DNA from: Carallia brachiata
Taxonomy: Eukaryota > Streptophyta > Magnoliopsida > Malpighiales > Rhizophoraceae
DNA length: 64,000 nucleotides
Assembly: GCA_021464245.1 (NCBI GenBank)
Contig: JADCRB010000118.1
Location: 250,056 to 314,055, forward strand
Direction of reading: 5' to 3'
Numbering within the stretch: the first letter of the stretch is position 1; each line of letters begins with the position of its first letter. The notes below the pieces were generated by a model that was given only the letters and a program-made list of their open reading frames with translations, was not told where the DNA came from and made no database searches. The position numbers were made by a program, and so were the translations under genes. Shown here one piece after another: positions 24,454 through 35,140 of the stretch.

Positions 24454-24976
24454 TAAAAGTGTCAAAAAATTAGGTTGGGTCGGGTTCGAATTGAGTCGTG
24501 TTTAGTTCGGGTCATTTTCAATTGGGTTACTTCAGTCGCGTTACATTTGATCCGGGTTCAGATTGGGTCGTTTCAGATTCGGGTTGGATTTAGATCGAAT
24601 TCGGGTCGAATTCGCACTGAATCATTATTTTTTAAGTCATTTTTACTAAAACAAAATTTTCAATTAAATTTAAAACTCATTCTTATAATAAACTAAACGT
24701 TTAAATTTAATTTTTGTGTCACATATATATTTATATTTTACGAAAATGATACTAATTAGTATTTAAAAAAGATAAGTCAAAGGTAAAAAGTCAAAAAAAT
24801 ATTATTATTTTATCTTTTTCTTAACCCAACGAGTGACTCGTATCTAACCCAAAATTTTCAGATCATTTTTGGGTTAAGTTACTTTTGAATTCGTGTTGAA
24901 AAATCGAGTTCCTGACCCAATTTTTTTAGATGAATTCAAACGAATTATCAAATTAGGTTATTTTTTGACACCTCTA
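24454..24976 (+). mobile_element. Non-autonomous hAT-type MITE, copy 1
   Basis: Terminal inverted repeats TAAAAGTGTCAAAAAAT (left) and TAGAGGTGTCAAAAAAT (right, reverse complement) agree at 15 of 17 positions. They are flanked by an 8-base target-site duplication with one mismatch, ATTCCACT at 24446-24453 and ATTTCACT at 24977-24984. An 8-base duplication and AGGTGTCAAAA ends are diagnostic of hAT elements. The element is 523 bases; subterminal regions are rich in GGGTCGGGTTC/GATCCGGG words, with no transposase, hence non-autonomous. The 73-codon frame within is a by-product of the repeat. Confidence 0.85.
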
Positions 24977-24984
24977 ATTTCACT

Positions 24985-26100
24985 ACATATAATGGGTTGG
25001 ACTTTTAAACAAAAATTTATAGAACATATTTTTAAAATCTAACAAGAGTTACAAATCTCACAAAATTATACAAAAATAAAAATATATTAGCCTATTAAAA
25101 ACTATGGAAGAAATTCGAGTTGATGACCTCGGCCTCGGGTCTCTGATTTCTAAACTTGGACATCGGTCTCATGTGGGGACAGTTAAATTCCGCCAATACC
25201 AACTGAAAATACAGTTAAAATAATCCGAATAAAGAATATCCAGACGAAAAAAAAAATGAAAAGGAAGGATGAAAACCCTTTGAAAATGGCACGTTTTATT
25301 GGTTAGTTTACCAAACAAAGAGGAAGCACACAATTGAATATTAAAAGCTGACGCAAAGAGAGAGAGAGAGAATGTTGTTGACCAGCTCACAGGAGAAATG
25401 CCTTACACGATTCAATGCCTTCCACTTTAAGGAAGGACAAAAAAAAAAAAAAAGAAAAACCAATGATACAAATAGAAATAAATTTTTTTTTATCAAAAAA
25501 AATGCATAGACTTTTTAGCATCATGGGTGGCTTTTGTGTTATTTATAAATAAATAACTATCTTCATTAAAATAAAACTACCGATATAATAAACTCATTTT
25601 ACTAAAGCTCTTGTAGTAGTTGGGCCTTTTTTATTTAGTGATGGGGCGGCTTTCGCTGGATTTAACTAACATTAAAATTAATGTTGTTATATTAATTCCT
25701 CATTACGCGTAATGTAACATTAAATTTTTTTTCTTTGCTTCTAATTAGATTAGTGGAGGCAAAATTCAATTATAAGTGAGCATTGAGTTTTAAATTTTAA
25801 ATCTCACACTAAATTTTATCTTTAGTGACGAACAGACCATGACTTATAATTTAATATTACATTTATTTAACACTATTCGTCCTTTTTAAAAAAAGGAACA
25901 CAATTAACCCACAATTCATTCATTCCAAATGCTAAATACTTCTTAAAATAATGTAAAATTCAAAAGATTTGAAACTTCGTAAATTCAATAAAACACGAAA
26001 CTTAATAAATCTAAAATCTAATAAACTCGATGTATCCAAAACTCTAATGACGCAAGTCCGACCCAAATCCGTGGATTTGCCACCTCCAAATATAAGATAT
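24985..26100. other. Intergenic stretch upstream of the aspartic protease
   Basis: AT-rich, with a (GA)n spot at 25357-25372 and A-runs at 25440-25455. No gene recognised. The promoter of the protease should lie near the right end. Confidence 0.5.
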
Positions 26101-26203
26101 TAAATACAACGCATAGGCATATAAATTTGACAAAATGTGTGTTGTTGCACACGTTAACATTTACTATTGTTTTGTTTGAAAACTTCTGTTCCATCTCCCG
26201 GTC

Positions 26204-26230
26204 CCCCCTCTCTCTCTCTCTCTCTCTCTT
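26204..26230. repeat. (CT)n microsatellite in the protease 5' leader
   Basis: CCCCCCTCTCTCTCTCTC-type pyrimidine run, followed by a complementary (GA)n-rich tract at about 26318-26379. Both lie in the probable 5' untranslated leader just before the start codon at 26406 and could form a long hairpin in the transcript (inference). Confidence 0.85.
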
Positions 26231-26405
26231 TCTCTCCGTTCTTGCTCTGAAATTCTCTGTTTCATTCTCTGTTTTTGGCTCTGCCTTTCTCTGTTTCGAT
26301 TCCGAAACTCGAAATCTCAGAGAGAGACAGAGAGATACAGAGAGAGAGCTGGAAAGGGGGAGAGAGAGAGAGAGAGATATAGATATACATATATATACAA
26401 ATAAC

Positions 26406-29400
26406 ATGGGGTGGCTCGTTTACGCGGGAATTGTGATTGCCGCCGTGCTAGCGGAGTTAGCGGTGGTGCAGTGCTCTTTTCCGGGGACGCTGACGCTGGA
26501 GAGGGGGATTCCGATGAGCCACAGGATAGAGTTGAGTCGACTCAGAGAGAGGGACAGAGTCAGACACGGCAGAATGTTGCAGCAGTCGGTCGTGGAATTC
26601 CCCGTCCAAGGCACCTTTGACCCTTTCCTCGTCGGGTGACTTTTTTTGCCATTTTTTTCTTTCTACACACGTTTTTGAATTTTGGGTTCTTTTCCTTTCT
26701 CTTGTTTGTTTGGATTTGTTTGCGTTTCCATTGGACTTTATGAGTTTGTTTTCAAATTTAGAGCTTGAAGTTTTTTTTGGTTTATCTATGTATTCTTTTT
26801 TTTTTATTTGGTTACATTATCTATGTATTCTTTATGCTATATTTCTCTGTCTGTTGAAGTTATATTGGTTTGATTTGGATTTTCCCGATAATGTTTTTCA
26901 ATTTTGAAGCTTTTTGGACTATTAAGCTTTCCCATTTTCTTTCTTCTTCAAATGATTTTGGTTAAAAGCTTCGAGTTTTTAGGTGGATTCGAAGTTCCAG
27001 GACTTTATTTGACAGAATTAAAATCAATTTGTGGCATATAATTAATTGTGATATTCGTTGAAGTTTTCTATTTTTATTGAACTGATTCCCTTTTCCATTG
27101 TGATATTTGGTTGTTCTTGTAGGCTTTATTATACAGAGTTGCAACTGGGTACTCCTCCAAAGAATTTCTATGTACAAATAGATACTGGAAGTGATGTTCT
27201 TTGGGTTGGTTGCAGTTCCTGCAATGGCTGCCCCACAACAAGCGGGCTTCCAGTGAGTTCACTTTTAGTCTTATCCATCTTCTGTACTAATTTCGTTTTA
27301 ATGACACCAAGTTTGTGGAACAATATGAGCAATTCAGTGCTGCTATATTCTCAATTGTCATCCCTCCATCGGTTCTTTTGCAGATTACACTTAATCTATT
27401 TGATCCTGGAAGCTCATCAACGGCTTCATTAATATCTTGTTCCGACCAAAGGTGCAGTGTAGGAGCTCAATCATCAGATTCTTCCTGTGATTCACAAGCC
27501 AATCGTTGCAGTTACACATTCCAGTATGGTGATGGAAGTGGCACATCAGGCTACTATGTCTCAGATTTGTTGCATTTTGATGCTATTGTTGATGGATCGC
27601 TTACTAATAATTCCTCAGCTTCCGTCGTCTTTGGGTGAGCTGTCATGAACCCGTCGAAATCATAATATGCCATGTTTATTTCTCGGAAGTGGAGATTCGT
27701 GTATTGAATGGGGGATTACTTAACAGGTGTAGCGTATCACAGACTGGAGACTTGACAAAATCAGATAGAGCAGTTGATGGTATCTTTGGATTTGGGCAAC
27801 AGGCCATGTCTGTCGTCTCACAACTGGCTTCACAGGGAATTTCCCCAAGAGTCTTCTCTCACTGCTTGAAAGGAAGTGATGCTGGTGGTGGTATCTTGGT
27901 CCTTGGAGAAATTGTGGATCCAAATATTGTTTATACTCCACTTGTCCCATCGCAGTATGTTCATCTCCTTATACTTTTCCCCCCTGACAAACCGAATTAT
28001 ATCCGTTAATATATGAGTTCATGGTTTCATCTATTTTTAACAGACTTCTGTCTTTGGTTTTTTAGGAGCATTTATTACAGAGAATTGTGCATGTTTTGTC
28101 TATCTCTCTCTAGTTTCATAGCTACTGTGGATGTGCTTATTAGAACAGAAAAGTGTTGCATAGCATAAGGTTACTGGCCGTACGCGTACCATCTTTACAA
28201 ATCCTGTTTCTTTTTCTTTTGATAACCATGGGTTTTCAGTCTTTGACCTGAAGCTGTTTCTTGTCTCGCTTTGTGTTTTACTCCTTCTGCTGTACAAGTT
28301 CAAATTATTGCCTAGAAATTTTAATCTTATGAAAATGTAAATATTTGTTGTCTGTTAGTTGCCTGCTGTTTCAATAAGGGAAGTTGTTGACATTTCTCTT
28401 ATCTGGAATTTCTAGCATTTATTCTTTTTCTAATTACTCATGACTTTTTTCCTGTCAAATCACTACTATAATCTGATATTTTTCCTTAGGTTTAATAAGA
28501 AAACCTTTCCATACAAATGACAAGAATGTTTTGCCAATGATTTCAGTTTCTCGTTGCTTCTACCTTAGGCTCCTATTTCTGATGAAGCAAGCCAGAACTG
28601 TAAATTGCAGTCTGAGCAGGCTTCTGCATGCAGAGTTGTATGATTTTCAGTTAAACTTGGGGCCTCAGTAATATGCTTTTTTGAAATCATTTAGATTAGC
28701 TTTTAGATTGTGAGTTGTTACACCTTCCAGTCAGCAGCAAGAAAAAACAACTCTATGATGTATGATAGCTAACTTTAAGCGATAAAATTGCAAATTTAGA
28801 TGGCTAAGCAGCAATTAGACATCTTGCAGCTATTAAACCATCATTGTGATCATGATATGAGAAAAACGTTTTTGCTTTCTTGGTACCATTTGATTTTCAT
28901 CCGTCGAATCTCCCTGATGCATATCCATCTTGAATATTTGGGAGCAGATGGTGTTCTACTCAACCAAATTAACAATTATCTTTCTGAGATTGCAGGTCTC
29001 ATTACAATGTGAATCTGCAGAGCATAGCTGTTAATGGACAGACCTTAGCCATTGATCCATCAGTTTTTCAAACAAGAAGCAGCCAAGGAACAATAGTTGA
29101 TTCAGGAACAACCTTGGCATACTTTGCAGAAACAGCATATAATTCTATTGTCAGCGCTGTAAGTACAGTAAAAAGAATTTCTTTTTTGTTTTTTATTAAT
29201 AACATTTTAATGTTAGGATCTAAAAAAAATGAATAATAACAATAATCTTCATACAAAATGAGAATAAGGTCATGCTTTCAATTTTTTTTCTATAAATTTA
29301 CTAAACTTTAAATGCAATCACGTAAGAATCTGCACTAACTTTTTAACATATTAATAACTTCTTTGCAGATTTCAAATGCAGTTTCACAATCTGCGCGTCC

Positions 29401-31149
29401 AGTTCTTTCCAAGGGAAATAAGTGTTATTTAATCACCTCCAGGTTCGGTTTCTAAATCCGTTCTCTCTAAGTTTATCATCCGTCTATTTTTCTGTTTTCT
29501 CAGGTGGTCTCAACTCACAATTGTTGTCTACATTATGGACAGTGTCAACGCCATATTTCCTCAAGTTAGTCTAAACTTTGCTGGCAATGCATCTATGATC
29601 TTAAATCCTCAGGACTACCTACTGCAGCAAAACTCTATTGTGAGTTTCCGTGCTCGATACATATCAACGTGTTTAGACTTTTTATGGATATTCTTCTATT
29701 TGAATACAGATTACAGTTCTAATGGGATTGATATTCTGCATTTAATCCAGTGATTTCCCGGGATTTAGTATTTGGTCTGGATTTTGTGTTCTGAATTTCG
29801 TTCTTGCATGTTCTCTTTGATTTCAAAATATGGCAAACAAGTTAACTCAATCCTTCCTCGTCATTTCCTACACACTCCTATATTCCGCTACATCCGCTTC
29901 ACTCTTGCATATTATGACATTAGTCCTGACTCCTGACCTGCTTCCTTGCTCGTCCCTTAAGATTGCTCACTCCTCTCAATCCTTCTCTACATCATCTCTT
30001 TCAGTTTGGTTCGTGACCTCTGAGTGACATGATCTTCCTCCTCCTCATCCGAAAACCCGAGAGGGGAAGGCTCAGACTAAGTCCCATCCCGTGCTAACTC
30101 CTCTACAACTTGCAGGCCTTTTGTTTTGGTCTTGAGGAAGCACAGATATAATGGTCTTTTGTTTCTCCATGCATGTCTTTGTTTTTGAGTCTGTTGTCTT
30201 GAAGTCGTGAGGAAACCTGCCCTTGTTTTTTCATTTTTGTCTATGATCCACTTAGTTGTCTTTCTTGTCCTCTCAAAAACACGTTCTAACTTACAGAAAG
30301 CTGCTTCTCTTTGATTCTTTCTTTTGTTGTATGCTCTATTACAATTATTCCTGTCTTTTAGCCATTTTGGTTTTTTTTTTTGGTGCTGCCCATCAGTAAC
30401 AATAAGTAAAAAGCATTGTGATGAGTTACATCATGATTCTGTTTCACATTACTCATTGATTTGGCATGGCTTCTGAATATTTAACCTGAGCGATCAAATT
30501 TGTATTACAGGGCGGTGCTTCAGTGTGGTGCATTGGCATTCAGACAATTCAAGGTCAAGGAATGACAATTTTAGGAGGTAAAGCATCTGAATTTCCTCTT
30601 GCTATTCTAGAACCCATCCCATAAAGAATTCTCCCAACAATCTGCTCTTCAACATGAATGATTCCATGTCACTCTGTTTCATTTCCATTTTTCTCATGTA
30701 AATTTAGCAAGCAACATTTGGTACAATATATTGCTGTATTGACAAGCAATTTCTGCTTATCCAACGATATTGTGTTGTTCTCTTTCTGCAGATCTTGTTC
30801 TGAAAGACAAAATTGTTGTCTACGACATTGCTAATCAACGCATTGGATGGGCTAATTATGACTGTAAGTTGCAATTGTCTTCTGCGTTTCTTTCACACCG
30901 AAATGCTTAAACATTAACATTGCAATTATCTCACGCATAAAATGACAATTAATTATGAATCTGCTATCAGGCTCGACGCCGGTGAATGTCTCTACCACAT
31001 CAAGTAGTGGAAAAAGCGAAGTTGTAAGTCCAGGATTGCTGAATAATAACAACAGTTCACCACAGAATGTTCCTTACAAACTGATGCCAATCGCCATAGT
31101 AGCTTTCGTTCTGCATATCTTAATGCTCGGCCATCACATGTTCTTGTAG
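26406..31149 (+). CDS. A1-family aspartic protease, GPI-anchored type (A36/A39-like)
   Basis: Exons: 26406-26635, 27123-27252, 27384-27634, 27727-27954, 28996-29158, 29369-29442, 29543-29639, 30511-30577, 30792-30863, 30971-31149; 1491 bases, 496 residues, all junctions GT/AG and in frame. Residues 1 to about 23 form a signal peptide ([20 protein letters not shown]). The first catalytic motif is [11 protein letters not shown] with Asp97; the second is [10 protein letters not shown] with Asp315. Other family landmarks are [30 protein letters not shown] (flap) and [14 protein letters not shown]. The Ser/Thr/Asn-rich tail ends in a hydrophobic segment ([16 protein letters not shown]), as in GPI-anchored plant proteases of the Arabidopsis A36/A39 group, so the enzyme probably acts at the plasma membrane or cell wall. 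The ATG at 26406 is preferred over an in-frame ATG at 26127 because it gives the signal peptide. Substrate unknown. Confidence 0.93.
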
Positions 31150-32441
31150 CATACCCTTCAGGATTTCTCCTCGGCCTACAGTTATTCCTTCCATTGTAAG
31201 GCTCTTTCCGGTTTATATTTTCGGCGACCGGCAGAGCCCTTGCACTATTGGTATGATGGCAGCTGGTGGCTGCCTGGTGTCCCATAGGTTTGTGCGGTTT
31301 TTGTCTTCCTTTCCCCTTACAGATATAAATGTTGTCGGCCGATTATACATGGGAACAAATTTCTTTACAATAGGAGTCACTCTATTGACAGCTTTGTAAA
31401 TTAAATTCATACAGGATCATTTGTATAACATCACAATTAATTTATAAAACTTTCTTCATTTTGTCTCCTGATCTCATTTTTCGCAAATTTTACTGCTAAA
31501 ATTATTGAGCCACATGGCCTTTTCTTACTATAATGATATTGAAAAGAATCAAATCCTACATAGACATACATTGGAAAAGAGCATTAACATTTTACTAGAA
31601 ATTAGTCTACAACTCAAATTTATTTTTTGGCGTTTTTTTGATAATTTGGAGGAGTTGGAGTTTAATCCTAAACCTTCCTTCCAGAGCTGTGCTCCAGAAG
31701 TAAACCAAGATGATATATCATAGAATGTGACATAAAACATTCACTTCTTGTGAACATTAAGTTCGATAGGTTAAAGAGCACAAAATCTTTTGTTATAAGT
31801 ACATGAATCAGTAAATTAGTCTCAACTCTCAAGGACACTTGAGTTATAGAAAGCTTTAACCTCTAATATTGCGTGCCTCTAAGGTTCCACCATTCCTTAT
31901 ATTGGATGAAAAAAGAGAATTGTATAGCTTGCGAACTAATTGGCGTTACGATAGTACCCTAATTAGACTTTTAATAGAAAAAAAAAAATGCCATCTCCGT
32001 CACATGATCACATTCCATAATATGCTTTGTCATCTACTAATAACTATATATTTTAACCGAGTTACAAACACAGAGCTGGAGAAAAGTTAAGAGACATACT
32101 ATGAGGAAAGGAAGAGTTGAATATAGATAATATAATTTGACACTTCAGAATCATGCTATGATAAAAAGACTTCAAAACATGAATCATATATCATCTTTTA
32201 ATTGTAGCCACGAGAAGGTGAATGTTGGTAAATAAAAATTCCAACATAACTGCTCGTGACAACTTTTGTATTTGCAAATTAGGATAGGCAAGTTATAAAG
32301 GAAAAAATAAAGCAACAAGCAAAATGCCAGCGGACAACATTCAACTAAGAAACAAGGAAAGAAACACAAGAAGAGTAAAACACAGTCTGTTTATGCATAC
32401 ATGATATCCACCATACCAAGTGACATTTGATTAACTGTATC
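31150..32441. other. Convergent intergenic stretch / 3' untranslated regions
   Basis: Between the stop of the protease (+) and the stop of the small helical gene (-). It must contain both 3' untranslated regions. No additional gene is seen. Confidence 0.6.
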
Positions 32442-33580
32442 TCATGGAAAACGGAGAAGCTTGTTCACCGCTACATCCAAAGCATCCACGTTTGCTCTCA
32501 GAAATTTTCTACACAACCATTAAGGAATCAAAGACTAACGAGAAGACAAGAAGCAAGCACAACTGATAAAACAAACAATCAATCTATAAGAGAAAAAAAA
32601 ATAAAAAAAAACACCCACAACAGTGTTTCCTACATGTGGAAGTTTGCACACAGCGATTGTCGGTCACCAATCAACCAAGGACTGAGTTGGTCGTTCGGTT
32701 GCAATCATGCTAGCAAGAGAAAAGAGAACGTAGGATAGGCCTATAGATGCTTAAACGGTAGCTCAAAGTTGTATGGCAAGAGCAAAATCCACAAAAAGGA
32801 TACAATTGTCTGGCTAGAGAGTCAATCCCCTTCATTTCCTCATTTAATCTGCAAATAACATTCCAAAAAATATAAGAACAGGCAATATTCAGCATCCATC
32901 CAAAATGGCAATATTCTCTTTGAAACAATTGGAACAAAAATTTATCACATGGATCATAACGCCTTCTCTAATAGCAGTGCTCTCACTTTAATCAAGATAT
33001 TAAAAAAAAAAAAAAGAATCCTTTCAATGGAACCATGCATTACTAGCATCTTCTAACCTGAGACTGCGCACCTAACTCACACAATCTAAAGTCCTTGCCA
33101 CTAGGCTGACACCTTCAACAATGTCGTCACCAAAAATTTTTCTTAGAGGTGGCTTACGCAATGCTCAAAACCTAAAAATATGCTAACGGAAAAAATAACA
33201 ANCCAATCGTTAGAAAAAGCATCTGCACATTAGACACATCTCCTTTGTAACAAATTCACATCACAAAAAGACTCATAAACACCAATTCAAAACCATATTA
33301 TGTACTCGAACTACTTTCCACACATACCCAGCAGCAATTCACATTGAAGATTCCTTTTAAAAACCCCAATTTGATAACAACTAGAATAAAAGTGTTTTAG
33401 TTCCTAATTACTTTATTTTTCATTTTCAGCCCTTCCAACACGCAAGCTCACGTAACTGAAACCTTTCCACAATACCAAAAAATAATAATAATAATAATAA
33501 ATAAATAAATAATTGTTTGAAGAGGAAGCACCTCAGACACGAATTTATGTAACGATTCCCCTTGGTTGCCGCATCAAGCA

Positions 33581-33624
<44 letters not shown>

Positions 33625-34100
33625 AACAAAAAAAAGAAATTTATAAAAATCTTTAGAAAAACGAAAAAAAAAACCAGATTCTTGGAGGTGGCCGACTGCA
33701 TCTCCAAAGCAATTCAGATGATCGACTGAACTGCTAGTAACCTACCAACAACAACAACATGGATATTTAATAATAATTATTACACAAAAATTGAACGATC
33801 GACACAAAAATTAAAAAAAAAAAAACAGTAATTAATAAAATTGGAAGGGAGAAAACAAAAATAAACCTCAGAGAGAGCCAAACGGAGGGAAGCGAAAAGA
33901 GACGAGAAGCTCTCGGCGATGGCCACGGAGTCTCTCTCGACGAATTCCAGGGCCTTGGAGATCTCGGTCCGGTTGAAGGTCGGTTGTGAACCGGCGTCGG
34001 ACTCGGGATGCGCGGACGTTGGATCGGCATATGGCGCCGAGATTGGAGCTTCAGTGTCCGTTGATTGATCTCTCCGACTCCGAGCTTCTCCTCCTTCCAT
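32442..34100 (-). CDS. Small helical protein, possibly BORCS6-like (153 residues)
   Basis: Minus-strand exons in transcript order: 34100-33867, 33741-33675, 33580-33532, 32848-32804, 32508-32442; 462 bases, 153 residues, every junction GT/AG and in frame. The N-terminal third (MEGGEARSRRDQSTDTEAP...) is polar and disordered. From about residue 47 (ISKALEFVERDSVAIAESF) to the end (LRANVDALDVAVNKLLRFP) the chain is continuous amphipathic helix, with the conserved-looking centre GDAVGHLQES/VLDAATKGNRYINSCLRLNEEM. This resembles the C-terminal helical domain of BORCS6, a BLOC-1-related complex subunit involved in lysosome positioning in animals; that name is from memory and tentative. Exons 3 and 4 are only 49 and 45 bases. 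Start: the codon before 34100 is TTG; the ATG at 34100 is used. One unresolved base (N, 33202) is in intron 3. Confidence 0.75.
33592..33623. repeat. (AAAT)n microsatellite in an intron
   Basis: Eight or so AAAT units just upstream of exon 3 of the small helical gene on its strand, with a separate AAT/AAAT tract at 33479-33511 in the next intron. Confidence 0.9.
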
Positions 34101-34219
34101 CAACCCACTCTCGTCGACCGGGTTCTCTTCGTTTTCTTTATTCCCCTGGATGATAGAGTTTGCTAAACGCAGCCGTTTTCAGCGTGCGCTTCCTTTTGTT
34201 TAACTTGTTCTATTCTTTT

Positions 34220-35140
34220 GCCCTGAAATAAAGAGCTTCGTTAAATACTAGAACAGTATAAAGAGGGCCCAAACAAACTAAAGCCCACACCACAGATATA
34301 CAGATAAAACTGAGTCATCTTATTATACAAATAAAGTCAACCATAGCTTGAAGCTCAAACCCTACAATTATTCCAACAGACTTGTACAGTAAATCCAGCC
34401 CAAACCCAAGCCCAAAGCTCAGGAATAGTGGGTTTGCCTTCAAACAAATCTAGGTCGAACACCCAACCCAGACGTGACACTGTCTAGAACCCCAGACCAA
34501 GCACCAGTATACCAGTGAATCCTCGACAGGTGGGGGAGATGGCAACCCTCAAAGAGTATACGGCGGCAAAGCCATGGCTGGAGGTTGGAAGCATGCTGAA
34601 TAATGTCATTGCGTCAGTCAAAACGCAAACCATAATCACAGCTACAGGAGCAACAAGGAAACAGGAAGCGACAACCCAACAAAACGCAACGACCCGGAGC
34701 GGCGACACCCTAGGCGGCATAGGCAAGTTGTACATGGCCCCCTCAGCAACAAAAACCTCTCCCCTCCTCCACATCCACCCCTCTGAACGAGGAAACGAGG
34801 CGAGGGAGGCCATCGCAGCTCCCCGAGAATTGGACCAAGCTCTGAGTGGCGACAACAGACACCCGACCGGGAAGAGAATGGGACCCTCAAACACCACGAA
34901 CGAAAGAGATCAAAAAACCACCCACAAGGGGTACCAAGCTCTACAAGAGAGCATGAAACGCTGATCAGGACCGACGGCAATAAAGTAGCATGGATGAAAG
35001 CTTCTGGCACACGATGACAGATGCTCTCGGCGGTAGTTAGCAAAGCCTGACTACACTTTTCTGCACTTTTGTTATATTCTTTGTTAGAGAAACTGGTTGC
35101 CCGCTTCATTGGTACGACATTAAAAAAAAAAAAAAAAAAA
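34220..35140 (+). mobile_element. Possible non-LTR retroposon fragment ending in poly-A
   Basis: This block upstream of the small helical gene is clearly more GC-rich than its surroundings and ends in an 18-base A-run (35121-35139). A 149-codon frame (34515-34964, starting MNPRQVGEMATLKEY) and an overlapping minus-strand frame are open, but neither resembles a family I know. The base composition and poly-A end suggest a truncated retroposed sequence. No target-site duplication was found, and it could equally be a decayed gene. Confidence 0.3.

Noticed and set aside
26018..26407. 129-codon minus-strand frame upstream of the protease
   Set aside because: Made of Ser/Leu and Arg/Glu runs from the CT/GA microsatellites on the antisense strand of the protease leader.
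33202..33202. Unresolved base N as a possible assembly break
   Set aside because: A single ambiguous base inside an intron; the gene model on both sides is continuous and in frame.
34484..34897. 137-codon minus-strand frame
   Set aside because: Antisense to an equally open plus frame in a GC-richer block; no domain recognised, and simultaneous openness of three frames is expected from the composition.
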